A DNA stretch of 64,000 nt from Lentibacillus halodurans (GTDB lineage Bacteria > Bacillota > Bacilli > Bacillales > Amphibacillaceae): contig NZ_FOJW01000013.1 in NCBI RefSeq assembly GCF_900112045.1, positions 26,605 to 90,604 on the forward strand. Reading direction: 5' to 3'. The translations under genes were made by a program, and so were the position numbers. The notes under the pieces were generated by a model, which was not told the DNA's origin, ran no database searches, and worked only from the letters and a program-made list of their open reading frames with translations. Below are positions 9,600 through 18,693 of the stretch, piece after piece. The stretch's first letter is position 1. Every line of letters begins with the position of its first letter.

Positions 9600-10263
9600 T
9601 TACTTTATGATCTCCGCGAAAGCTCTGACTGGAAAGGTTCCAAATTCTTTTATTTTCGGGGGAATAGCATAAAACCAAAACTGCTCATTTGGAATTTCCT
9701 TTAAATTACATAAATGTTCCACTATTGGTATTTCATTTCCTAATAGTATTGTGTGTACTGGTCGGGAATCCCCTGACGTATCATCGATGTTGACTGAATC
9801 AATCCCTACGAGCGCTGCATTATGTTTTGTTAAATATCTTGCAGCCTTTTCTGTTAAATATGGATGGTCCTCAAAATCTTGATCCGTATTCCAGTTCGAT
9901 CCCAGCCAGTATTGATTATGACAGCTTTCCCTTCCAACTCCAGGCCATAAAAGGCTCTCTCACTTATTTTTTTGGTTTCTTCATTAACATTCACAATTAT
10001 TCCTTCTAAACCTGCTATTTGATCAATCGATACTTCAGATAAATCTTTTTGCGTTTTCGTACCTATGGAAGGGGACATCGATATAAGTTCCTGTATTGGA
10101 GACCATTTCTATTTTTCCAATATGAAATTCAGTACCCTTTTCATAATGACTCCGGGATTCTTTTCTACTTAAATAGTCACATATAATCGGAACAGGAAGC
10201 CCTATAAGTTATCATTCCATTTTCAATAGAATGACTTAAATCAATATAAAATTTGTTGTACAT
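9600..10263 (-). pseudogene. cyclase/kynurenine-formamidase-like family, frameshifted
   Basis: Pieces of one metal-dependent cyclase-family hydrolase (PF04199 type) are spread over three or four reading frames: FYIDLSHSIENGMI at the start, NTGTYIDVPFH then a break, GLEGIIVNV and GKAVIINTGWD in another frame, and in the last frame ALVGIDSVNIDD through HTILLGNEIPIVEHL to the end at 9600. Signature histidines (the FH of DVPFH, the H of VEHL) remain. ATG 10263 has AAGGGA upstream. At least three frame disruptions make it non-functional. Confidence 0.8.
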
Positions 10264-10747
10264 ATAATCAATCCCTTACAAAAAGATTCCAGTTCACGAA
10301 AGCGCTCATCATAAAAAATTTTTAATACCTAGGTCATGTAAAAAATCTCTTCAGCTTGAAGTCTCTTTGTTTGCTGAAAGAATTAAAACATTGGTCCCTG
10401 TTTTCATCTTTCATTTGCGTATCATTTTTTAATATTTCATGAAAAAGGATGATGAATGGGAGCGGACATTGCTGCGTTTTGAAAGACGATTATACGATAA
10501 TCAATGACTAGTGCCTTATAGGGGGATCATTATGACACACAATACGACCAAAAAAGTTCCGACTCCATCTATGGATGTTACCTCCCATTCTCAAACTTCT
10601 CCCAATAACCATGCTCAACCTTTACAGTGCTTCTGAAAGTGCAAATGACTTCTTGATGGAGAACGACAAGCTCTAATCCCCGGAGCATCATGATAATTGT
10701 CAATATAGTTTTTAAAAAGTCATAACCGCAGCTTGCCAGAATGCTCT
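10264..10747. other. gap of decayed or non-coding sequence
   Basis: About 480 bases. A 33-codon frame at 10532 has a GGGGGATCATT leader but no recognisable product, and a 22-codon frame at about 10439 reads MKKDDEWERTLLRF. A minus frame at 10578-10784 overlaps the end of the VOC gene and is not convincing. Nothing here can be assigned. Confidence 0.4.
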
Positions 10748-11152
10748 TCAAATTCCGTTTGTATTCATCAGCACTATCCGCCAACCGTCCGGATCTTCAA
10801 TCGTGATACCTTTTTCTTTCCAATAGTCATTTTCCGGCGAGACTTCCGGATACCCCATCTCATGCAATCGACTTCCAACTACATCTATCTCATTTTTATT
10901 CGGGATATAGAAAACGAGCAAATTGTCTTCTGTCGGGGCAGGACACGGGCTTCCGTTTGCATGTTTTGTGAATTCCAAGTGATAAGCAGCATTCGGCATT
11001 CCCAGGATCACACCTGTATAACCATCAGGATTCGTAAAATCTGTTAACCGCTGTAATCCCAGTCCTCGCTCATAAAAATCAATCACGTCATCAAATTTGT
11101 CGGTCGGCCGGGCAATTCTGATTTGTGCTGCAGTAAAGTCGTTAAATTTCAT
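10748..11152 (-). CDS. VOC family protein (YycE-like)
   Basis: 134-residue glyoxalase/vicinal-oxygen-chelate fold protein. It opens AQIRIARPTDKFDDVIDFY, has YHLEFTKHANGSPCPAP in the middle, and ends ITIEDPDGWRIVLMN; these blocks resemble the B. subtilis YycE group. Metal-ligand positions (His in YHLEF, Glu in TIEDP) are present, but the reaction is unknown. ATG 11152 follows AAAGGCGTGATGAC; the 11188 start would overlap the upstream gene. It follows another VOC gene and a truncated GNAT on the same strand, probably one transcript. Confidence 0.85.
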   Translation of the reverse strand: MKFNDFTAAQIRIARPTDKFDDVIDFYERGLGLQRLTDFTNPDGYTGVILGMPNAAYHLEFTKHANGSPCPAPTEDNLLVFYIPNKNEIDVVGSRLHEMGYPEVSPENDYWKEKGITIEDPDGWRIVLMNTNGI

Positions 11153-11165
11153 GTCATCACGCCTT

Positions 11166-11543
11166 TCAGTATGAACCGCTCGTTTCATTTATTTCACCTA
11201 ATTCAATTCGATTTCCATCGGGGTCCAGTAAAACCGCTATCGTACCCCAATCAAATGCCAGACGTTTATCGACAAAATACACACCGCGTTTGTCCAGTAT
11301 GGCAACTGCTTCATCAAGGAATTTTACATCAAACCTCAACACAGTCGGATTTTGTTCTCGACTCTTCTCGTGTTTTGAACCAATTCCACCCTTTTCAACC
11401 ATCAAATAGCTACCGGAAACATGAAATGTCACCAGATTTTCTTTTTCATTCCTGACTTCCAGCCTTAACGTATTCTTGTAAAAATCAATGCATGCATCAT
11501 AATTTTCAACAAATACTATCGTCCCGAATGCTTTAAAAATCAT
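11166..11543 (-). CDS. VOC family protein
   Basis: 125 residues, single VOC module: TIVFVENYDACIDFYKNTL at the N-terminus and LLDPDGNRIELGEI at the end, where the final Glu is the usual metal ligand. No tight match to FosB or lactoylglutathione lyase, so function is open (glyoxalase-like or binding protein). AGAGGTG precedes the ATG at 11543. The stop of the upstream GNAT remnant (11533-11535) lies inside this gene, implying translational coupling when that gene was intact. Confidence 0.85.
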   Translation of the reverse strand: MIFKAFGTIVFVENYDACIDFYKNTLRLEVRNEKENLVTFHVSGSYLMVEKGGIGSKHEKSREQNPTVLRFDVKFLDEAVAILDKRGVYFVDKRLAFDWGTIAVLLDPDGNRIELGEINETSGSY

Positions 11544-11785
11544 CTGACACCTCTTTCGTTAATACGGTGATATCTGGCCAGCCATATGCTGTTTCGTTCA
11601 GATTTGCACCCACAATTGTAAAATCCGTTGTATCGAGTTTTTGACCGCCAAGTTTTTCATAAAAATAATTGGCGTCGTTATCTTTCAAAACCCATACGAG
11701 CATGGAATTGAATCCTTCCCTGACAAGTTCTTTAACGACAGGCTTGACAAGTCTTTTTCCAATTCCTTTTCCTGAACCCCTTCAT
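11533..11785 (-). pseudogene. GNAT acetyltransferase, 5'-truncated
   Basis: C-terminal half of a GNAT protein: GSGKGIGKRLVKPVVKEL is the acetyl-CoA-binding loop and helix, followed by NYFYEKLGGQ and LNETAYGWPDI. Two stop codons (TAA TGA) lie directly upstream in frame and the N-terminal half is absent; sequence of different character begins near 11790. The residual frame runs into the start of the VOC gene. Confidence 0.75.
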
Positions 11786-12148
11786 TACCTCCATATTACC
11801 ACAAAATATTCAAAATTCGGTGTGAAAAAGCTAAGACAAAAGAACGTTTATAAAACAAAAATCCGAACAAAGCAAGGTATACTCCGCTTCGGAATATACT
11901 TGGTGCTTGTCGTGTTGAATGAGATTTCGGGGAAGCAGCACTCCCCGCAACTCGCAGTTTAATCGGTGGATGTTTCGCTCATCGCTTTCCGCATGCGGAT
12001 GGTGAGCCTCCACGTGCATGCGCACTGCGGGGTCCCACCCAGGCTTTTCCTTCCGCTGGGATCTAAGTATATTTCTCCGCCAAATGCGAACTATTGGTGG
12101 TGTATTAAACTCCTTACTTTAGTTATGTTCCAGCCTTTTTTCACCCTA
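11786..12148. repeat. G+C-richer intergenic segment, probable dispersed repeat
   Basis: About 360 bases without a gene. The part at 11925-12070 is richer in G+C than the neighbours and contains self-complementary words (GCATGCGGA with nearby CATGCGC, and repeated AAGTATA/TATACTT on both sides). It resembles in style the long palindromic intergenic repeats common in Bacillaceae. Its left edge coincides with the truncation of the GNAT gene, so insertion or recombination here may have destroyed it. Confidence 0.35.
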
Positions 12149-13903
12149 TTAAAAACTGCCGTGTTTCCTGCCTAATGCTGGCTTTGATTTCACATCCTGC
12201 ACCATTTCAATTTCAATTCCTTGATCAATTTTTCGCGCACTCATCATTGTAAAGAGGTACGATACACCCAATGAAATGATGAGCATCAATAAAATCCCAG
12301 CTACTGTTATCATGACCGGGCTTGCTGCTTTCCAATTTAATACGGTGTAAATAAATCCAGCCGCAGATCCAAAGAACCCGTCAATATCCTGATTGAGCTG
12401 CTGGGCAAAATCGATTGCCTCAACCGGTATAAGCAGCATGACAAAGGGGATTAGCGCAACGAGCAAATACACATATGAAGCAATCATAAGCATGAATGCT
12501 GTTCCGAATTTCAGCCGGTTCTGCGGATTAGCCGGATTATATTTCGCCCCGATAGTACCGAGCCACATACCAATACTGCTGATGCCAGCCGTAACAACGG
12601 CTTTCATGACAATCCCGGTCACGAATTGAATCAGTGGCCATCCTAAGAATATACCAACTGCAACTTCAATCACTGTTAAAATCACAAAAGGAATAAGCCA
12701 GCTGATCCACAGCTTGCCGAATGCGATATCTTTCCCGGATAGCGGCAAAATCCGTAATATCCAGACTGATTTCGCCTCCCTGGCAATGGTCGAGCTGGCA
12801 ACCTGCCCGTTAAACATCGCATAGATAAACAAAAGAATTGCCTGCGTAATCGGCCAGGTAACCTCATTTGGTCCACGTAGATCACTCAAGCCGCCACCGC
12901 TTGAAAGAAACCCGATAAAGCCGAATACAAAAAAGAATATTAGCGGCAGGAACACGAGCCATTCGCGCATATCACGTTTGATGGCATACCATTCTTTTTT
13001 TCCGACGGCGATAATGGGAGCATTCAGTTTTGACCCGGACTTTTTCGCGGCACCTTTCTTCCGCTTTTTCCCGCTGCCTTCACTTAATTTCACCCAACCC
13101 GTTCGGAAGCCTCTTTCAACCAGTGTTGATGTCAGGGTAAAGAAAATAACCGCCAGTATCAGCGTCATGATAAACGGCAGCAGAAAATCCATAGAACCGA
13201 ATCTGGCGCCTATAATGGCTTCACTCGCCCATGTAAGCGGCACCCATTCAGGAAAGAGCGGCAGACCGGACAATATCATTTCGGGTAACGGGCGATCGTT
13301 TGCCAGGTTGGGAAGCATAAACAATAAATAAACAAATATACCGGATAACACGCTCATGACGGTCATGAACTCATTTGCCTTACTTGCCGGAACTATCTGC
13401 ACTAAAAGCAGGTTAAACAAATAGGCAATCGATAAACTGATCACAATGACAGACAATAGCACAAGGAGTACGACCGGGTAATACAGTACGTTCGCATCGA
13501 TGAATGCCCCATAAACAAACAATGGCACGACATATAGGACAAAAACCAATAAAGGGACCCCAACGAAGCTCTGCAAATATTTGACCCAGAAAATATATCT
13601 TGTTGGAATCGGCATGGTAAACAACAAATTCAAATCTGTCGCGGAGTACAGATGTTTAAATACTTGCGGTAACCCAAGCAGAATGATAAATCCAATGACT
13701 AATAAAAATCCGTATGACAATATTCCCGCAAACACCTGCTCTGTAACAGCATCTGCAATAGTCCAGATTCCTGCTGAAAACCAGTATAGCAGAATGGCAA
13801 ATACCGCAATCATGGCCAGATAGCCGAAATAATTTTTACCAGGCTGTGATTTCATAGTATTCATGAATATTTTCCACTGATTTTTCAGAAGTGCGCTCAT
13901 CAT
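12149..13903 (-). CDS. ABC exporter permease (large, YthQ/ABC_export-like)
   Basis: 584 residues with at least ten hydrophobic segments in two sets separated by a strongly basic stretch around residues 275-295 (SGKKRKKGAAKKSG). No substrate-binding or ATPase motif, so it is the membrane subunit for the ATPase encoded just upstream. Start ATG 13903 overlaps the ATPase stop (ATGATG/TGATGA), which is typical of coupled translation. The partner type and size point to an exporter of unknown substrate, similar to putative ABC exporters such as B. subtilis YthQ. Confidence 0.85.
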   Translation of the reverse strand: MMSALLKNQWKIFMNTMKSQPGKNYFGYLAMIAVFAILLYWFSAGIWTIADAVTEQVFAGILSYGFLLVIGFIILLGLPQVFKHLYSATDLNLLFTMPIPTRYIFWVKYLQSFVGVPLLVFVLYVVPLFVYGAFIDANVLYYPVVLLVLLSVIVISLSIAYLFNLLLVQIVPASKANEFMTVMSVLSGIFVYLLFMLPNLANDRPLPEMILSGLPLFPEWVPLTWASEAIIGARFGSMDFLLPFIMTLILAVIFFTLTSTLVERGFRTGWVKLSEGSGKKRKKGAAKKSGSKLNAPIIAVGKKEWYAIKRDMREWLVFLPLIFFFVFGFIGFLSSGGGLSDLRGPNEVTWPITQAILLFIYAMFNGQVASSTIAREAKSVWILRILPLSGKDIAFGKLWISWLIPFVILTVIEVAVGIFLGWPLIQFVTGIVMKAVVTAGISSIGMWLGTIGAKYNPANPQNRLKFGTAFMLMIASYVYLLVALIPFVMLLIPVEAIDFAQQLNQDIDGFFGSAAGFIYTVLNWKAASPVMITVAGILLMLIISLGVSYLFTMMSARKIDQGIEIEMVQDVKSKPALGRKHGSF

Positions 13904-14685
13904 TTGGCATCACCATCATCGGAAATTTCACTGATAATCGCCTGCTGATCCTCGCCACCGGTCAACTCAAGGAAAATATCTTCCAGACTTTGATCAGCGT
14001 GACCACCGCTCGCCTTCAACTCATCCATGGTTCCGAGTGCAATGATATCGCCTTCGAAAATAATCCCGACCCCGTCACACATCTGCTCGGCGATTTCAAG
14101 AATATGGGTTGACAAAAACACTGTCATCCCCCTATCGCAAAGCTCACGAAGCAAATTCTTCAGACTGCGTGCACTTTTCGGATCAAGTCCGACTGTCGGC
14201 TCATCCATAAACAACACATCCGGTTCATGTATCAGTGCACCACAAATGGCAATTTTCTGTTTCATCCCGTGAGAATAGCTTTCAATTAAGTCATTTGCCT
14301 GCTCAGTCAGACTGAAAACCCGCAGCAGTTCATTTGCCTTCGTTTGGAACCGTTCTTTAGGAATCCGGAAAACAGATGCAACAAACTCAAGATAATCCCA
14401 CCCGGTCAATTTCGGATAAAGATTGGGCTGATCAGGTACGTAAGCAATTTTCTCTTTTGCTTTGAGCGGATGTTGCCATATGTTAATGCCATTAATCTCA
14501 GCGGACCCGCTTGTTGGCTTCAACAGCCCGGTGAGCATTTTAATCGTAGTTGTTTTTCCGGCACCATTCGGCCCAAGAAAACCGAATAATTCTCCCTTTT
14601 TCACTTCAAGATTTAAACTTTTAACAGCTTCTTGTCTTCTGTATGATTTTGTAAGATTCGTCAGTTTGATTGATTGGCTTTCCAT
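13900..14685 (-). CDS. ABC transporter ATP-binding protein
   Basis: 261-residue ATPase of the exporter encoded downstream. Walker A GPNGAGKTT (near residue 42), signature YSHGMKQK, Walker B VLFMDEPTVGLDP and switch His in LSTHILE are intact. ATG 14685 (MESQSIKL) has GAGGGGGAAAACG directly upstream; an ATG at 14718 is less well placed. Acts at the inner face of the membrane. Confidence 0.95.
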   Translation of the reverse strand: MESQSIKLTNLTKSYRRQEAVKSLNLEVKKGELFGFLGPNGAGKTTTIKMLTGLLKPTSGSAEINGINIWQHPLKAKEKIAYVPDQPNLYPKLTGWDYLEFVASVFRIPKERFQTKANELLRVFSLTEQANDLIESYSHGMKQKIAICGALIHEPDVLFMDEPTVGLDPKSARSLKNLLRELCDRGMTVFLSTHILEIAEQMCDGVGIIFEGDIIALGTMDELKASGGHADQSLEDIFLELTGGEDQQAIISEISDDGDAK

Positions 14686-15280
14686 CGTTTTCCCCCTCAA
14701 TATAAATCCTGGATTCATTATAACAGAGTTTTGGGATGGAATATGCCCTGAATTTATTTATATGAAGTAAAGGTCACAGCATCTTATGTTAACTTCCTTT
14801 GGATGGAATTATTTTATCAACGTATTTTTTTGTCATGGTTCATCGGGCTGTCTGTACATAAGGAAAAACATCGATGAAGGCAATAAACTCACGTAGAGGA
14901 CACATTAAATTTTGGATATTCATGACAGCGACCTTTATCGGAACAGTCGGTGAGGGAACTAACGGGATAGAATAATGTAACGGAGTGGTCGCTATGAGGT
15001 TTATCGTCCGTAATGAAGTAGTGGACAGAGGATCCAAGTTCGATCTTATTTGTTAAAGTTGCTTCATCTTTTGACTTTTAAAAGAACACAATGGATTCGG
15101 TTGCAAATAAGCGAAGTAGAAAAGGCTGTTGAACAAAGGAGCAATCGGGTTGTTGATTTGAAAGAACAACCCGAAATTTAAATTTGTATATTCAAGCATT
15201 TACGAGGTATTTCTGTGATGATACAGAACAAGCCCGCTTCATGTTGTACGTGCCTGGGCTACTTGTGACTCGCCGCTAGT
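14686..15280. other. gap, one hairpin, no gene
   Basis: Nearly 600 bases with only short frames that lack ribosome-binding sites or family features. A perfect 10-bp stem (TCGGGTTGTT/AACAACCCGA, 15145-15174) followed by an A/T-rich stretch could be a terminator or a repeat. The 21-bp repeat array begins at 15281. Confidence 0.45.
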
Positions 15281-15420
15281 CTATAGCGGTTTGGCTTTAA
15301 TCTATAGCGATTCTCACCCAAACTATAATACGATTCCTGCTCATTCTACAGCGATTTTCCACTTATCTATAGCGCCGCGCTGAAATCTACAGCGATTTTC
15401 CATTTATCTATAGTGCTCAA
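15281..15420. repeat. 21-bp repeat array A, downstream side of the NERD gene
   Basis: Seven degenerate units each beginning CTATAGCG or CTACAGCG, spaced 21, 21, 23, 21, 20 and 21 bp, most continuing ATTTTCC or ATTCTC. The units are clearly different from each other but appear in the same order as in array B at 16508-16640, so the two arrays are direct copies of one block. The array ends 10 bp past the stop of the NERD gene. Confidence 0.85.
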
Positions 15421-15429
15421 AATCCAATA

Positions 15430-16407
15430 TCAGTAAAAAGGTAAACAATAAACTCGTTTTGTGGTATTGCCTGTAGACTCAAAGGCTTCTTTTCGAAAAA
15501 TCCGCTTAATCACATGTGAAGAGTCCACTTTCAAAAACTCCCGGGCCTCACGGTTATTGATTTTATTGCCAAATAATAAATTATAATGCTGGAGTGCTGG
15601 TATGTGTGCATTCTTTGATTTTAATTGACACTTGGGGCATATCCACCCCCCCTTTATTCGTGCCATTGGCAGCGCACCACACCCTGGACAAAAGACACCA
15701 CATAATAGTTCCTTGCGATCCACACTAAAATTTTCCATAATATCAATCTTCTTTGGTGTATGTGCGTCGATTAAATGAGCAGATAATTGATTTAGGTGCT
15801 CTTCTGAAAAGACGGCTGATTTATGTTTTTTTGAAAGCTCACTTATTTTGGTTAACAGCTCCTCTTTGTGAATGACCGTTTTGTCTACCGTCTTGTTGTT
15901 ACCTGGATTTTTTATAATGGTGGAAGAGCTGCTGTAAATAACAAGTTTTTCTATCGGAATTGCAGGAAAATTATACTGCCGCATCCAGTTTAGTAAACGT
16001 AAATGCTGCAGATTCACCTGCTCGATATGATTCCCGAGATTCTCTTCCTCTCCATTTTTTGAGATGCGGATTGCCTGACCAAATGTATCATACATAACAG
16101 TACCGGCTATATTTTTTACTTCATTAATGAGAATAAACTTAGGAGAGAGGATCAGATTATCGATCTGGAAGTATTCGCTGTAGTCGCGGATGCGCAGATT
16201 GTGAAGGATACGGCAGGAATCGTCTTGGATGAAACTTAGTATAAAATCCAGGGACTCTTCACCATTAAGTCCTGCCCGGAGGTTTTTTGCCTTCTGATTG
16301 ACTTCCTTTTTCATATAATGGTGTCCAGCCAAACGTCTGCTCAATGCTTCAGCTTTTAGTACTTCAATAGGAACATCACGAGGTTTAACAACTAATGAAG
16401 ATTGCAA
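15430..16407 (-). CDS. NERD domain nuclease-related protein with zinc ribbon
   Basis: 325 residues. Residues about 42-160 form a NERD domain, a PD-(D/E)xK-like nuclease fold: Glu in GLNGEES (50-51), Asp83 in FQIDN, and Glu96/Lys98 in INEVKN are the expected catalytic set. A zinc ribbon follows with Cys240/243 (CPGC) and Cys257/260 (CPKC), then a compact basic segment (NREAREFLKVDSSHVIKR, 285-302) that could bind nucleic acid. Start is TTG 16407, with AGGAAGTG 8 bases upstream; the nearby ATG is out of frame. The gene is bracketed by two copies of a 21-bp repeat array, and a broken homologue with its own repeats lies at 24.4-25.4 kb. Biological role of NERD proteins is not established. Confidence 0.88.
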   Translation of the reverse strand: MQSSLVVKPRDVPIEVLKAEALSRRLAGHHYMKKEVNQKAKNLRAGLNGEESLDFILSFIQDDSCRILHNLRIRDYSEYFQIDNLILSPKFILINEVKNIAGTVMYDTFGQAIRISKNGEEENLGNHIEQVNLQHLRLLNWMRQYNFPAIPIEKLVIYSSSSTIIKNPGNNKTVDKTVIHKEELLTKISELSKKHKSAVFSEEHLNQLSAHLIDAHTPKKIDIMENFSVDRKELLCGVFCPGCGALPMARIKGGWICPKCQLKSKNAHIPALQHYNLLFGNKINNREAREFLKVDSSHVIKRIFRKEAFESTGNTTKRVYCLPFY

Positions 16408-16507
16408 TCATGAATCACTTCCTTTCTGTTTTATATATATTCTCTGTTGTGCTGCTTAAATCCTGCATGAGATTAAAAAATTTTAAAAAAGCTAACTCAC
16501 TGTGAAA

Positions 16508-16650
16508 CTACAGCGATTTGGCTTTAATCTATAGCGATTCTCACCCAAACTATAGCGATTCCTGCTCATTCTACAGCGGTTTTCACCTTATCTATAGCGC
16601 CGCGCTGAAATCTATAGCGATTTTGCCAGTATCTATAGCGCATTTGTTCA
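16508..16650. repeat. 21-bp repeat array B, upstream side of the NERD gene
   Basis: Seven units starting CTATAGCG/CTACAGCG at spacings 21, 21, 21, 21, 20 and 21 bp. Unit order and unit-specific tails (TTGGCTTTAAT, TCACCCAAA, CCTGCTCATT, CCGCGCTGAAAT) repeat those of array A. It begins about 100 bp upstream of the NERD start codon and could include its promoter control region. Confidence 0.85.
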
Positions 16651-16921
16651 GTCCGACCGTTCCAGCAAAAGTCTCCATATCTTTTAGAAAAATTCCCTAG
16701 CTAATACCCATTCCATGCTTGAAAACAACGCGGAATGAGTCGAAGCATCTTCAACGCGCTTCAGGCTTTGATGAGGTGACCAGATATTATGGGGGTGGTC
16801 AACTCAAGCAGTCTGGTCAGCAGCACCGGAAAATCCTTCATCGCTCAGCCTTTCTCTTTGCCAGTATCTTATCAACAAATCGCTTCTTCAGATCCGTATA
16901 AGTCTGCTCATCATTTGCGTA
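16651..16921. other. gap, nothing recognised
   Basis: About 270 bases between array B and the end of the next minus-strand gene; no frame with a ribosome-binding site, no strong hairpin. Confidence 0.4.
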
Positions 16922-17494
16922 TTAATTCGCCAGCTCTATTTTCAGTGCCTCATACTCCCTGACAGCATCCGGATTTTCATTTGAAAAATCAAGGGAAAAC
17001 AGATGCTGATTCCACCAGTCACCCTTATATTCAACGACATGGATGATGTGTGTTTTGGTCAGGTTTTTCAGATCCGAAAATTTCGCAAAAACCACTTTGC
17101 CGTCAAGAACTACTTTCAAGCGGTAGATGTCTTCTTCGGCCAGCCGTTTCCGGTCAAATAAATCCACGTCTTCCAGTGACTTCATGCCGACTAACATATC
17201 AATGATCGGTTTCGCGGATATGTTTTTGATGGCGTGCTGAATATCCACCACGGATTCGCCAATCATTTCTAAAAGCAGCTGTTTTTCCTCCAAAAACAGA
17301 TCCTTCCATTGAGTAGAATGTCCAGCAATTTTAACCTGCCCTTTATGAACGCCCAGCAAAAAAATCCCCTCCCCATGAATCGTCGTGAACGATATACTCG
17401 TTACCCATAACCGGAGTTCCTGCTCCTCATTAAGAAAAACCTGAAACGTTTCTTCCTTCAAACGTTTCGGGTCTGCTTTCTTCATATAAAGCAT
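16922..17494 (-). CDS. conserved-looking hypothetical protein
   Basis: 190 residues, soluble, no signal peptide or membrane helix. Charged and mixed alpha/beta in appearance, with hydrophobic strands GIFLLGVHKGQVKI and IYRLKVVLDGKVVFAKF. I do not recognise a family. Neither the ATG at 17494 nor the one at 17485 has a clear Shine-Dalgarno, so the true start may differ. Transcribed away from sspP. Confidence 0.6.
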   Translation of the reverse strand: MLYMKKADPKRLKEETFQVFLNEEQELRLWVTSISFTTIHGEGIFLLGVHKGQVKIAGHSTQWKDLFLEEKQLLLEMIGESVVDIQHAIKNISAKPIIDMLVGMKSLEDVDLFDRKRLAEEDIYRLKVVLDGKVVFAKFSDLKNLTKTHIIHVVEYKGDWWNQHLFSLDFSNENPDAVREYEALKIELAN

Positions 17495-17751
17495 ATGGTT
17501 ATCACAATCGGAGACTCAAATTTGCAAATGAATTTGCTATGCAATTGGATGTCACGTGCTTCCGGCGGGGGTGGATCGTCTGCAACATCGCTCATTATAA
17601 AATCGCACTCGGCCAAGTCATGATTTGCCAAAGACTGCTTTTCAACCGATATGAAGGTGTATATTCTGCTTATGCATGGCAAAAGCGTGCTATAGTCAAG
17701 CCGTGATCACCATTAAAACGAGCTTTTCCAATGCCACCACTCTACCCCATA

Positions 17752-17786
17752 CAAAAAATAGCACACAAACAGACTGCGTGCTATTC
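17752..17786 (-). terminator. terminator after sspP
   Basis: On the minus strand AATAGCACGCAG pairs imperfectly with TGTGTGCTATT and is followed by TTTTTT, about 12 bases after the sspP stop codon. Confidence 0.8.
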
Positions 17787-17797
17787 TGTGTACCATT

Positions 17798-17950
17798 TTA
17801 CATATCATGATGAGGGTTCTGTTTTTGACGCGAATGATTCCGCTGCTTTACTTTGTGGGAGCCCTGTATCGGTTCGCCGTATGGCTGTTGCGGGCTTTTT
17901 GGCAAATTCGGTTTTTCCTGCTGCTTGGGTCCTTTAGGTTTTCCACCCAT
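17798..17950 (-). CDS. sspP: small acid-soluble spore protein P-like
   Basis: 50-residue, very basic and Gln/Pro/Lys-rich protein. Its C-terminal third GSHKVKQRNHSRQKQNPHHD closely follows the end of B. subtilis SspP as I remember it, and overall size (48 versus 50) agrees. SspP is a minor SASP packed into the spore core. ATG 17950 has GGAGG about 9 bases upstream and a terminator follows. It would be missed by length cut-offs. Expected to be made in the forespore, but I see no confident sigma-G promoter. Confidence 0.88.
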   Translation of the reverse strand: MGGKPKGPKQQEKPNLPKSPQQPYGEPIQGSHKVKQRNHSRQKQNPHHDM

Positions 17951-18051
17951 ATTCCATTTCCTCCTTTTCGATTTCACGCATAGCTTTTGATGAGGAAAAA
18001 GAATCTATACCAGACGATTAAAGCGCGCGATTTTACCGGAAAAAAAAACCA

Positions 18052-18684
18052 TCAGGAAACCAGATCCTCACCATGCTTGTGGAACCCATTTTTGAGCATC
18101 TTCACATACGGCAAAAAGAAACTGATGACGACACCGGAAAATAGTGCGTTGATCAAAGTTCCAATGCCGACTGCGCCACCGAAGCTAAATGCCAGAATGA
18201 CAAGCACCACACTAATGGCCGCGCGTGAATAAGAAACACCCCACCCAGTCAGGCTTGATACAACCAGCATGGAGCGATCCATCGGGTTTGGAGCGATTTT
18301 TGACTGTAAATAAAAGGCCACACCGAGTGCCATTAAAATCGTCCCCAGCAGAAGCGCTGCCCATTCACCATACCATGTGACGGGCGTCACCATATCACCA
18401 AGCAAAAATAGCCATGTATCAATACCAATTCCAGTCACAAATGACGTAATCAGAGCAAAAAACTCCGGCTTTTTTTTCTCTGCCAGGGCGTTACCGAGAA
18501 CCATCGTCAATCCAACGATGATTTCGAAACTGCCAACCGTCAGCCCAAATGTCCGATGCAGCCCGACCAGAAGTGCATCAAACGGCGAGGCACCCAATGT
18601 CGATTGGATGGTTAATGCAATTCCAAGCGTTAGGATGATAAGACCTATCAGATAAAAATGTATGCCAGCACGTATTAACCGCAT
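18052..18684 (-). CDS. YczE/YitT-type integral membrane protein
   Basis: 210 residues with five or six helices. The segments GLIILTLGIALTIQSTLGASPFDALLVGL and VTGIGIDTWLFLLGD, with LQSKIAPNPMDRSMLV in the second half, are characteristic of the YczE group. In B. subtilis YczE sits next to sfp and affects lipopeptide production by an unknown mechanism; no such genes are here. ATG 18684 has AAGGAAG 8 bases upstream. A paralogue lies at 41050-41700. Confidence 0.8.
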   Translation of the reverse strand: MRLIRAGIHFYLIGLIILTLGIALTIQSTLGASPFDALLVGLHRTFGLTVGSFEIIVGLTMVLGNALAEKKKPEFFALITSFVTGIGIDTWLFLLGDMVTPVTWYGEWAALLLGTILMALGVAFYLQSKIAPNPMDRSMLVVSSLTGWGVSYSRAAISVVLVILAFSFGGAVGIGTLINALFSGVVISFFLPYVKMLKNGFHKHGEDLVS

Positions 18685-18693
18685 GAAGATCAC

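Noticed and set aside
10578..10784. 68-codon minus-strand frame
   Set aside because: Overlaps the end of the VOC gene in another frame and has no start signal or motif.
12978..13331. Long plus-strand frame inside the ABC permease gene
   Set aside because: Antisense shadow of a clear membrane-protein gene with a coupled ATPase; no ribosome-binding site.
14840..15037. 65-codon minus-strand frame in the gap before the NERD array
   Set aside because: No ribosome-binding site and no recognisable protein; likely chance.
15281..16650. 21-bp arrays as CRISPR arrays
   Set aside because: Units are contiguous and degenerate with no unique spacers between conserved repeats, and no cas genes are in the window.
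17482..17682. 66-codon frame upstream of the hypothetical gene at 16922
   Set aside because: No ribosome-binding site, overlaps the next gene, and no family motif; the composition looks unlike neighbouring genes.
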